Shown piece by piece: positions 39,154 to 46,426 of a DNA stretch of 64,000 nucleotides. How positions within the stretch are numbered: the stretch's first letter is position 1; the number at the start of each line of letters is the position of its first letter. The position numbers and the translations under genes are program-made. The DNA comes from Saccharothrix luteola (GTDB lineage Bacteria; Actinomycetota; Actinomycetes; Mycobacteriales; Pseudonocardiaceae), in the NCBI RefSeq assembly GCF_020859565.1, contig NZ_JAJHUO010000028.1, forward strand, positions 86,274-150,273. Reading direction: 5' to 3'. Under the pieces are notes generated by a model. It saw only the letters and a list, made by a program, of their open reading frames with translations. It had not been told where the DNA came from and ran no database searches.

Positions 39154-40200
39154 CGCCCTCCCCCACGTGAGCGTGGAGGATTCCGGTCTGGGCGGCTACG
39201 CCGCGCTTCCGGTGGGTTCCTGTTTCGCGGCCGGTTGCTCGGGCGGGCCCGAGTCTGACATCGGCTCACAGGCGTTGGTCTGTCGGCTCGTCCGGCCGCC
39301 GGGATGTTGATCGCCGCATTGACGTCCCGGTCGTGGACGGCGCCGCACCGGCACGTCCACGACCGGACGTCCAGCGGCAGCTTCGCGCCAACCAGGCCGC
39401 AGGTCGAGCAGGCGCGGGTGGAGGGGAACCACCGGTCGACCCGCCGGGAGCCGCGGCCGTGCCGAGCTGCCTTGTACTCCAGCATCGACACGAACGCCGA
39501 CCAGCCGGCGTCCTGCACGGACCCGGCCAGCCGGGTGCTCGCGAGACCGACCACCGCGAGGTCTTCCACGTGCACCGCTTGGTTGTCGCGGATCAGCGTG
39601 GTCGCCAGCTTGTGGTGGAGATCCCGGCGCGCGTCGGTGACCCGCGCGTGCGCGCGAGCTACCCGGACGACGGCCTTGCGGCGGTTGTCCGACCCCTTCT
39701 GCTTGCGGGAGAGGGCCTTGTGCAACTTCCGCAACCGGCGTGCGGCGTTGCGGAGGAAGCGGGGAGCGGCGACCTTGCGACCGTCGGAGAGCACCGCGAA
39801 GTACGTCAGCCCAGGTCGATCCCGACCTCCCGGTCGACAGGGGGCAGCGGGACGTCGGGGGCGGTCACGACGAAGGAAGCGAAGTACCGACCGGCGGCGT
39901 CCTCGACGATCGTCACCGACGACGGCGGGGCGGGCAGCTTCCTGGACCAGCGGACCCGCACCACCGCCGAGACCTCACCCAGCCACGCTCGTTCCGGGGT
40001 GGTCTTGGCCAGGGTGATCACCTGCTTGGACAGCTCCCCGTCCGGGATGTAGGGCAGGCCCCCGTCCCGCGCCGTTCGGCGTGCGCGCAGCCCGTCGTTG
40101 AACACCACCCGCGCGCAGCCGAACGCCCGGGCCAACGCGATGCGCCGGCCCAGCGTCGGCTCGACACGGAAGTTGTACCGGAGTTGCACGACCACGACGT
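39154..40200 (-). mobile_element. decayed tnpB-only insertion element (IS200/IS605-type)
   Basis: It contains a tnpB pseudogene (39196-40195) and, at the low-coordinate end, an end hairpin at 39159-39180 (9-bp stem, TGAG loop). In the minus-strand RNA every pair forms, one as a U-G wobble, as expected for the 3' end of a tnpB transcript and its guide-RNA region. No tnpA is present. The element starts at the base after the GH43 stop codon. The opposite end is not resolved; the hairpin at 40302-40343 is a candidate. Confidence 0.6.
39196..40195 (-). pseudogene. tnpB: tnpB (RNA-guided RuvC-type nuclease) with two frameshifts
   Basis: Three frame pieces join into one TnpB. Piece 1 (40195 to about 39810) ends 'VDREVGIDLG' with the first RuvC Asp and hits TGA because one C is missing from the expected 'GIDLGLTYFA'. 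Piece 2 (about 39808-39290) has the Glu in 'HVEDLAVVGL', the zinc finger 'CSTCGLVGAKLPLDVRSWTCRCG' over about 22 residues, and the last RuvC Asp in 'DRDVNAAINI'. Piece 3 after a second one-base loss near 39290 gives the standard tail 'NACEP...KQEPTGSAA' and a TAG at 39196. Active-site residues are intact, so decay is recent or partly a sequencing effect. Confidence 0.8.
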
Positions 40201-40301
40201 ATCGGCTCCGTCAGCGGCGCACCGCCGAGCGTGCTCAGCCAGTACACCGAGCAGCAGAACCGGCCGGTCCAAGGCACTGCTCGGGCCTGGCGGCTCCCAG
40301 C

Positions 40302-40343
40302 GCGGGCCTTCACCCCGCTCTGAAGAGCGGAGCACTGGCCCGC
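40302..40343. repeat. nested inverted repeat, possible left end of the tnpB element
   Basis: Outer 7-bp arms GCGGGCC (40302-40308) and GGCCCGC (40337-40343) enclose an inner hairpin CCGCTC-TGAA-GAGCGG (40315-40330). It lies about 110 bp beyond the tnpB start, where such elements carry an end hairpin. It could also be an independent REP-like sequence. Confidence 0.4.
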
Positions 40344-40464
40344 AATCCGGTAGCGGCTCCGCGACCACCGACCCGTCACCATCCTCCCGCAGCGCTGCCG
40401 CTCGGCCCGCGGAGCTCGCGGACCGGCGGTAGCGTGCCGGGCATCGACGGACGGAGGGCGGCTC

Positions 40465-40980
40465 ATGGCCGAGGTCACCGCGGTGGAGGTGCTGCTGGAC
40501 GGGTTCGGGCGCGTCCGCGAGTCCGTGGAACGCGTGCTGGACGGCCTCACCGGACCGCGGCTGACGTACCGGGTGGGTGGTTCGGCCAACTCGATCGCGT
40601 GGCTGGTCTGGCACCTGACCCGGGTGCAGGACGATCACGTGGCGGAGGTCGCGGGCGCCGACCAGGTCTGGCTCGCCGACGGCTGGGCCGAGCGCTTCGA
40701 CCTGCCGCTGCCCGCCGACGACACCGGCTACGGCCACCGGGGCGACCAGGTCGCCGCCGTCGACGCGCCCGCCGACCTGCTGCGCGACTACCACCGGGCG
40801 GTGCACGAGCGCACCGCGGCCTACCTGGGCGGCGTGAGCGGTCACGACCTGACGCGGGTCGTCGACGAGTCGTGGGACCCGCCCGTGACGCTGGCCGTGC
40901 GGCTGCTCAGCGTGATCGAGGACGACCTCCAGCACGTCGGTCAGGCCGCGTTCGTGCGCGGCGTGCTGCCCGCGGACTGA
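40465..40980 (+). CDS. DinB / DUF664 family protein (mycothiol-dependent type)
   Basis: 171 aa, GGAGG 7 nt before the ATG. The four-helix DinB/YfiT fold is indicated by 'NSIAWLVWHLTRVQDDHVAEVAG' (first metal His region), 'YHRAVHERTAAYL' and 'RLLSVIEDDLQHVGQAAFVRG' with the third His (HVGQ). DUF664 proteins of actinobacteria belong to the group of metal-dependent thiol transferases that use mycothiol. Substrate unknown. It lies just outside the amino-acid cluster and may not belong to it. Confidence 0.85.
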   Translation: MAEVTAVEVLLDGFGRVRESVERVLDGLTGPRLTYRVGGSANSIAWLVWHLTRVQDDHVAEVAGADQVWLADGWAERFDLPLPADDTGYGHRGDQVAAVDAPADLLRDYHRAVHERTAAYLGGVSGHDLTRVVDESWDPPVTLAVRLLSVIEDDLQHVGQAAFVRGVLPAD

Positions 40981-41122
40981 CCTCAGGTCGACGCGGCCTC
41001 GACGCTCCCGAGGTCCGGCACGCCCGGCGAGCGCTTCCTCCGCGGTCGTGCGGCCGGACATCGTTGGCAGACGGGGGAATTCCAAGCCGGAAGGTATTCC
41101 GAAGTCATGGCGCGGGCATTCG

Positions 41123-41152
41123 TTGACACCGCGTCCGGGCCGTCGGCATGAT
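41123..41152 (+). promoter_or_regulatory. sigma70-like promoter for the decarboxylase-desaturase operon
   Basis: TTGACA at 41123-41128 and CATGAT at 41147-41152 with an 18-bp spacer. It is 88 bp upstream of the TTG start of the decarboxylase and is one of the few near-consensus promoters in the window. Confidence 0.5.
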
Positions 41153-41239
41153 GACCGCCAGTCACGACGGCGGTGTCTTGCAGCCCAGTTCCGAGGCCGG
41201 ACCACACGTCGCCGCCGCCTGGGGTGGAAGGCTTCAACG

Positions 41240-42418
41240 TTGACCGACGACCGACCGGTGGACCATGCGCTCTACGCGGCGCATCGCGAGTTCTTCGACG
41301 CCACGCGGCCCGAGACGCCGTGCCTGCTCATCGACCTCGACGTCGTCACCGCACGGCACCGGGAACTGCGCGCGGGCCTGCCCGACGCCGCCGTCTACTA
41401 CGCCGTGAAGGCCAACGCCGACCCGGACCTGTTGCGGCACTTGGTGGAACTCGGCTGCGGCTTCGACGTCGCCAGCGTCGGGGAGATCGACGCCTGCCTG
41501 GCCGCGGGCGCGGACCCGGTGTCGATCTCGTTCGGCAACACGGTGAAGAAGGAGTCGGCGATCCGCTACGCGCACGAGCGCGGCATCCGGCTCTACTCGA
41601 TCGACTCGGCGGCGGAGCTGGAGAAGGTCGCCCGGGCCGCACCCGGCGCGGAGGTCTGCTGCCGCTTCATCGTCCACACGACCGGCGCGCAGTGGCCGAT
41701 CAGCCGGAAGTTCGGCTGCACCGAGGAGGACGCGGTCGCGCTGCTGCGCGACGCGGTGTCGCTCGGGCTCACGCCGCGCGGCACGACGTTCCACGTCGGA
41801 TCCCAGCAACGCGAGCCGGCCAGCTGGGCGACCGGCGTCGCCACCGCCGCGCGCGTCGCGGCCAAGCTGGCCGCCGAGGGCGTCGAGCTCGACCTGCTCA
41901 ACCTCGGCGGCGGCCTGCCGGTCCGCTACGAGGAGACCGTGCCCGCGCTGCGGAGCTACTTCGCGGCGATCGACCAGGCCGTCGCGGAGTCCTTCCCGAC
42001 CCGGCCGACGCTGATCGTCGAGCCGGGCAGGTACCTGCCCGGTGACGCCGGGATGATCCGGTCCGAGGTCGTGCTGGTGACCGAGCGGGAGCACGGCCTG
42101 CGCTGGGTCTACCTCGACGTCGGCCGGTACAACGGCCTGGTCGAGACCGAGGACGAGGCCATCTCCTTCCCTGTCGTCGCCGTCCGCGCCGACGGCCGGT
42201 TCGCCGACGAGTCGGCCCCGGTCGTGCTCGCGGGACCGACGTGCGACAGCACCGACGTCCTGTACGAGCGCACACCGGTGTCGCTGCCGGTCGACCTGCG
42301 ACCGGGCGACCACGTCGACATCCTCGCGACCGGCGCCTACACGACGCCGTACGCGTCCGTCGGGTTCAACGGCTTCCCGCCGTTGCCCAGCCACTGCTTC
42401 GGCGCCACCGACGACTGA
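41240..42418 (+). CDS. PLP fold-III decarboxylase, ornithine/lysine decarboxylase-like
   Basis: 392 aa from a TTG at 41240 (GGAAGG 8 nt upstream); no suitable ATG or GTG lies near the domain start. Fold-III signatures: PLP Lys in 'YYAVKANADP' (about residue 56), 'GCGFDVASVGEI', 'FHVGSQQ', 'LNLGGGLPVRY', 'EPGRYLPGD' and the substrate Cys/Asp in 'GPTCDSTDVLYE', ending 'FNGFPPLPSHCF'. This is the short bacterial ornithine/lysine decarboxylase type, which makes putrescine or cadaverine; related enzymes take other amino acids. It is the first gene of a four-gene operon with the desaturase, the gamma-substitution enzyme and the PuuD-like hydrolase, which suggests it supplies an amine building block. 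Confidence 0.85.
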   Translation: MTDDRPVDHALYAAHREFFDATRPETPCLLIDLDVVTARHRELRAGLPDAAVYYAVKANADPDLLRHLVELGCGFDVASVGEIDACLAAGADPVSISFGNTVKKESAIRYAHERGIRLYSIDSAAELEKVARAAPGAEVCCRFIVHTTGAQWPISRKFGCTEEDAVALLRDAVSLGLTPRGTTFHVGSQQREPASWATGVATAARVAAKLAAEGVELDLLNLGGGLPVRYEETVPALRSYFAAIDQAVAESFPTRPTLIVEPGRYLPGDAGMIRSEVVLVTEREHGLRWVYLDVGRYNGLVETEDEAISFPVVAVRADGRFADESAPVVLAGPTCDSTDVLYERTPVSLPVDLRPGDHVDILATGAYTTPYASVGFNGFPPLPSHCFGATDD

Positions 42419-42462
42419 AATCGGTGCGCCACAACGGAACCTTCGTGGGAGAGGAGCCGCTG

Positions 42463-43533
42463 ATGTCCGACGAGTACACCTGGGCGTTCGACGGGAAGCG
42501 CTACCGGATGTACCGCTTCCCGAAGGAAGTCGAGACCGGCATCAAGGAGCTCAACCGCAGCGACAACTGGCACGCCGCGCTGGCCTGGCTGGAGGACGTC
42601 GTCTGGATGGCCTTCTGCGCCTGGCTGTGCCTGGGCGTCTCCTACTGGTTCTACCCGTTGGCGGTGCTCGTGATCGGCGCCCGTCAGCGAGGGCTGTCGA
42701 CCATCCTGCACGACTGCGCGCACGGCATCGGCGCGTCGAACCGCAAGGTGCAGATGTTCGTCGGCACCGTGCTCACCGCGTACCCGATCTTCCAGCAGCA
42801 CTACGCGTACAAGATCTCCCACGTCTTCACGCACCACCCGAAGCTGGGCAACCCCGAGGGCGACCCGGACCTGAGGTTCTTCATCGAGCAGCGGGCCTAC
42901 GAGATGTCCTCCCCTCGCGCGTACGTGCTCCGCACGGTCGTCATGCCGTTGTTCGGCACGCAGACGTGGGCCTACCTGAAGTACTTGGTGCGCAACCGCT
43001 ACCGACTGCTCAAGCAAGGCCGCGTGCGGTCCGCGGACACCCCGCAGACCCCGATCAGCAAGCGCAAGCGGGTGCTCGACCGGGTCGGCTTCTGGGCGTT
43101 CTGGACGACCGTCGTCGCGGTGTGCGCGTCGCAGGGCTGGACGCTGGAGCTGCTGCTGTTCTGGGTGGTGCCCTACCTGACCAGCTTCCAGATCCTGGGC
43201 TGGTACATCGAGCTGTCCGAGCACACGCCCCTGGTACGGGACTCCAACGTGGACCTCTACATGACGCGCAACCGCAAGAGCCGCACGTGGGAGAAGTTCC
43301 TCACCGGCATCCACAACGACAACTACCACCTGGAGCACCACCTGGACCCGCGCACGCCGTTCTGGAACCTCGGCAAGGCGCGGCTGGTGCGGCTGGCCGA
43401 CCCGAACTACGCGGCGGTGGACCGCCAGTTGGGCGGCCTCTTCACCAAGGGGCCCGAGGGGCAGCAGAGCGCCATCAGCGCCATCGTGGAGTCGATGACC
43501 TACAAGCCGGAGCAGCCTCATGTCGCCGCCTGA
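42463..43533 (+). CDS. membrane di-iron desaturase/hydroxylase, fatty-acid-desaturase family (RtxC-like role proposed)
   Basis: 356 aa; GGAG 6 nt before the ATG. Three histidine boxes: 'HDCAH' (about residue 85), 'HVFTHHP' (about 122) and 'HNDNYHLEHH' (about 287). Hydrophobic pairs at about 48-68 and 205-235 fit four membrane helices. The family uses di-iron and O2 to desaturate or hydroxylate. It has no acyl-carrier or fatty-acid neighbours; instead it sits in an amino-acid operon and overlaps the O-acetylhomoserine-type enzyme by 14 nt. In rhizobitoxine biosynthesis a desaturase of this family (RtxC) makes the vinyl ether from dihydrorhizobitoxine, and I propose an analogous step here. Confidence 0.8.
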   Translation: MSDEYTWAFDGKRYRMYRFPKEVETGIKELNRSDNWHAALAWLEDVVWMAFCAWLCLGVSYWFYPLAVLVIGARQRGLSTILHDCAHGIGASNRKVQMFVGTVLTAYPIFQQHYAYKISHVFTHHPKLGNPEGDPDLRFFIEQRAYEMSSPRAYVLRTVVMPLFGTQTWAYLKYLVRNRYRLLKQGRVRSADTPQTPISKRKRVLDRVGFWAFWTTVVAVCASQGWTLELLLFWVVPYLTSFQILGWYIELSEHTPLVRDSNVDLYMTRNRKSRTWEKFLTGIHNDNYHLEHHLDPRTPFWNLGKARLVRLADPNYAAVDRQLGGLFTKGPEGQQSAISAIVESMTYKPEQPHVAA

Positions 43534-44857
43534 GCGGCCGAGGTCGACCGGGAAGGTCTACCGGCGGGTGGAGTCGGGCGTCGTGCACGGCGGGGCCGAG
43601 CTGCGCCTGGGCATCACCGACCCGGTGGTGACGCCGATCTTCCAGACCGCGGCGTACGAACTGCCCGACGCGGCCACCGCCGCCGACATCTTCGACCTGC
43701 GCGTCGACGGTCACGCCTACACGCGGTTGAACAACCCCACGTGCGACGTGCTGGAGGCCAGGATCGCCGCGGTGGACGACGCACCGGCGGCACTGGCCGT
43801 CTCCTCCGGCCAGGCGGCGATCACCCTGGCGCTGCTCAACCTGTGCCAGGCGGGCGACAACGTGGTCAGCTCCAACGAGCTGTACGGCGGCACGTGGAAC
43901 CTGCTGGCCAACACGTTCGCCCGGTTCGGCATCGAGACCCGGTTCGTCAGCCCGGAGAAGCCGCGGAACTTCGCCGACGCCACCGACTCGCGGACCCGGT
44001 GCTACTTCGGCGAGACGCTGCCCAACCCGAAGCTGCGGCTGTTCCCGATCGAGGAGGTCGCCGCGATCGGCGAGGAGCTCGGCGTGCCGCTGGTGCTGGA
44101 CAACACCATGCTGCCGCTGGTGTGCCGCCCGCTGGAGTTCGGCGCGCACATCCTGGTCTACTCGGCGACGAAGTACATCGGCGGCCACGGCAGCGCGTTG
44201 GGCGGCCTGATCGTGGACTCCAACCGGTTCGACTGGGCGCGGCACGCCGAACGGCACCCGCTGCTCACCGAGCCGGACCCGGCGCACGGCAACGTGATCT
44301 GGACCGAGGCGGGCGCGAACCTGGACAGCTCGCTGGGCCGCAGCCCGTTCCTGCTCAAGGCCCGCGAGACGCTGATGCGCGACCTCGGGCCGTGCCTCAG
44401 CCCGTTCAACGCGTTCCTGCTGCTCCAGGGCATCGAAACGCTCCCGCTGCGGATGCGGGCGCACGGCGAGAACGCGGAGGCGGTGGCGCGGTACCTGGCC
44501 GAGCAGCCGTCGGTGGTCGCGGTCCGGCACCCCGGCCTCGGCGACGCCGAGGAGGTCGAGCGGCTGCGGCGCTACACCGGCGGCAACGGCGGTCCGCTGG
44601 TGCAGTTCGAGCTGGCGGGCGGGCTGAGCGCGGGCACGCGGTTCATCGAGGCGCTGCGGATGATCTCGCACGTGACGAACATCGGCGACGTGCGCTCGAT
44701 GGCCACCCACCCCGCGTCCACGACGCACGCCCAGCTCCCCGAGGCGGACCGGCTCGCCGCGGGTGTGTCGCCCGGGTCGATCCGGCTGGCGATCGGCCTG
44801 GAGCACGTGGACGACCTCATCGCCGACCTGGCGGGCGCGCTGGCGGTGGCCGGGTGA
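43520..44857 (+). CDS. Cys/Met-metabolism PLP enzyme, O-acetylhomoserine gamma-substitution type (MetY-like)
   Basis: 445 aa, ATG overlapping the desaturase end by 14 nt. Fold-I gamma-family features: 'YTRLNNPTCDVLEARIA', 'SSGQAAITLAL', 'NELYGGTWNLL', 'LVLDNTM' with the PLP Asp, and 'YSATKYIGGHG' with catalytic Lys218. The length fits O-acetylhomoserine sulfhydrylases and methionine gamma-lyases. These enzymes replace the gamma-substituent of activated homoserine with a thiol or, in some secondary pathways, an oxygen or nitrogen nucleophile; the C-terminal part of RtxA is of this type. With MetX in the same locus, this is the likely core bond-forming enzyme. A plain methionine role cannot be excluded by sequence. 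Confidence 0.85.
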   Translation: MSPPERPRSTGKVYRRVESGVVHGGAELRLGITDPVVTPIFQTAAYELPDAATAADIFDLRVDGHAYTRLNNPTCDVLEARIAAVDDAPAALAVSSGQAAITLALLNLCQAGDNVVSSNELYGGTWNLLANTFARFGIETRFVSPEKPRNFADATDSRTRCYFGETLPNPKLRLFPIEEVAAIGEELGVPLVLDNTMLPLVCRPLEFGAHILVYSATKYIGGHGSALGGLIVDSNRFDWARHAERHPLLTEPDPAHGNVIWTEAGANLDSSLGRSPFLLKARETLMRDLGPCLSPFNAFLLLQGIETLPLRMRAHGENAEAVARYLAEQPSVVAVRHPGLGDAEEVERLRRYTGGNGGPLVQFELAGGLSAGTRFIEALRMISHVTNIGDVRSMATHPASTTHAQLPEADRLAAGVSPGSIRLAIGLEHVDDLIADLAGALAVAG

Positions 44858-45579
44858 CGGGCAAGCCGCTCGTCGCCCTCGCGGCCGCGGCGGAGCAGGT
44901 GGACGGCGTGCCGCACGTGGCGGTGCGCGAGGTGTACGTGCGGGCGTTGGAGCAGGTGGCAGGCTGTGACGTCGTCGTGGTCGGCGGGCCTGCTCCGGGC
45001 CTGGCGCACGTGGTGGACCGGTTCGACGGCGTGGTGTTCGGCGGCCACCAGAGCAACGTGCTGCCGCGGTGGTACGGCGGCGAGCCGGGCTTGGGGCCGT
45101 CCGACCCCGATCGGGACGAGTTGGCGCTGAGCGTCATCCCCGCCGCGCTGCGCGCGGACGTCCCGGTGCTGGGCATCTGCCGGGGCTTGCAGGAGCTCAA
45201 CGTGGCGCTGGGCGGGACCCTGCGCGACGTGCCGGGGCACACCGAGGACCTCTCGCTGTCCCGGGACGAGCAGTACCTGCCCGCGCACCCGGTGCGCCTG
45301 ACCGAGGGCGGCGTGCTGCACCGGCTGCTCGGCGAGCCGGGCGTCGAGGTGAACTCCCTGCACAGGCAGGCGATCGACCGGCTCGCGCCCGGCCTCCGGG
45401 TCGAGGCGGTGGCGCCGGACGGCGTGGTCGAGGCGGCCTCGGCCGAGGGCGCGGCGTTCTGCCTCGCCGTGCAGTGGCATCCGGAGTGGTACGCGGCGAC
45501 GGACCTCGTGTCGGTGGCGCTGTTCACCGGGTTCGGGGCCGCCGCGGCGGCCCGTGCGGCACGGCGCGCGGTCGTCTGA
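44854..45579 (+). CDS. PuuD-like gamma-glutamyl amide hydrolase (class I GATase fold, peptidase C26)
   Basis: 241 aa; GTG overlaps the previous stop (GTGA). The nucleophile Cys is in 'GICRGLQELNVALGG', and the His/Glu pair in 'QWHPEWY'. 'VVFGGHQSNVLPRWYGG' matches the family's early substrate loop. PuuD splits gamma-glutamyl-GABA in putrescine breakdown, and relatives remove gamma-glutamyl caps in natural-product pathways. As the last gene of an operon with a decarboxylase and a gamma-substitution enzyme, it may deprotect a gamma-glutamylated intermediate. No gamma-glutamyl ligase is visible in the window, a gap in this idea. Confidence 0.85.
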   Translation: MTGKPLVALAAAAEQVDGVPHVAVREVYVRALEQVAGCDVVVVGGPAPGLAHVVDRFDGVVFGGHQSNVLPRWYGGEPGLGPSDPDRDELALSVIPAALRADVPVLGICRGLQELNVALGGTLRDVPGHTEDLSLSRDEQYLPAHPVRLTEGGVLHRLLGEPGVEVNSLHRQAIDRLAPGLRVEAVAPDGVVEAASAEGAAFCLAVQWHPEWYAATDLVSVALFTGFGAAAAARAARRAVV

Positions 45580-45595
45580 TCGTTCCCGGGAACCG

Positions 45596-46426
45596 TCATC
45601 CGGACGCACGCCGCTCCGGCGTCCGCAGGTGGGTGGCGAGCACCAGACCGGCGTCGAGCACCTGGTCGCGGACGGCGGTCCACGCCTCCCGCACGGCGGC
45701 GATCGGCAGTGGCCGTCGGGTGCCCCAGGCGCTCTGGGTGCTGCTCGGCCTGAGCAGGTCGAGGCGCACCGGCGGTCGTGGGAACCGCTGTGGCGCCGGT
45801 CGGGCCGGCACGAAGCTGTACATGCCGTGCACGGGCCGGTCGGCGGTCGCGCCGCGGTAGAGGGTGAGGGGTGTGCGTGCGTCGACGCCGCCGGCGACGA
45901 TCACCCCCGCCGTGCACGTCAGGAACGCCTCGGACACGTCGTGGGCGCCCTCGGCCGGTGTCCACGGCGCCGCGTCCGCCACCACCACGACGGTGTCGAG
46001 GTGGAACTCGCCGCCCATCGTGGACCCGAAGCAGATCACCGAGCCGGTGGTCAGGTCCTGCAACGCCGTGCGGCGGCGGTGCGGGCCGCGCACCTGTTTG
46101 CCGTAGCCGTAGAGCATCCGATCGCCGAACACCCAGGGGTCGGTGTCGTGCGGCGTTCCCGCGGGCGCGGACCGGGTCCAGTACGGCCGGTGCAGCGACC
46201 GCGGCAGGCGGCCGGCACGCGGCCATCGGCGTTCGACCGCGGACGGCGCCTCCCACTCGCCCCAGAACACCACGTCGCCGTCGCCGGTGCGGCCCGCGGG
46301 GTCGAGGTAGCGGCCGGGTGCGACGAGGAACTTGCGCCGCGCGGCGCCGACGTTCCACGGCATGTCGTCGGTCGCCGGCACGTGCTCGGCCGCCGGGTGC
46401 GGGAACTGGACGAAGAACGCGGTCAA
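45596..46426 (-). CDS. conserved hypothetical protein
   Basis: 276 aa from a TTG that overlaps the upstream stop (TTGA); no ATG or GTG fits the domain start 'LTAFFVQFPHPAAEH'. Conserved-looking blocks include 'FWGEWEAPS', 'PWVFGDRMLYGYGKQV' and 'ICFGSTMGGEFHLDTVVVV'. I recognise no family or catalytic motif. No signal peptide or membrane helix. Coupling to the peptidase fusion gene suggests joint expression. It is convergent with the PuuD-like gene, with a 12-bp GTTCCCGGGAAC palindrome (45582-45593) in the 16-bp gap. Confidence 0.6.
   Translation of the reverse strand: MTAFFVQFPHPAAEHVPATDDMPWNVGAARRKFLVAPGRYLDPAGRTGDGDVVFWGEWEAPSAVERRWPRAGRLPRSLHRPYWTRSAPAGTPHDTDPWVFGDRMLYGYGKQVRGPHRRRTALQDLTTGSVICFGSTMGGEFHLDTVVVVADAAPWTPAEGAHDVSEAFLTCTAGVIVAGGVDARTPLTLYRGATADRPVHGMYSFVPARPAPQRFPRPPVRLDLLRPSSTQSAWGTRRPLPIAAVREAWTAVRDQVLDAGLVLATHLRTPERRASG

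Noticed and set aside
45582..45593. GTTCCCGGGAAC palindrome as an operator
   Set aside because: It lies in the 16-bp gap between two convergent genes where no promoter is expected; at most a weak terminator.
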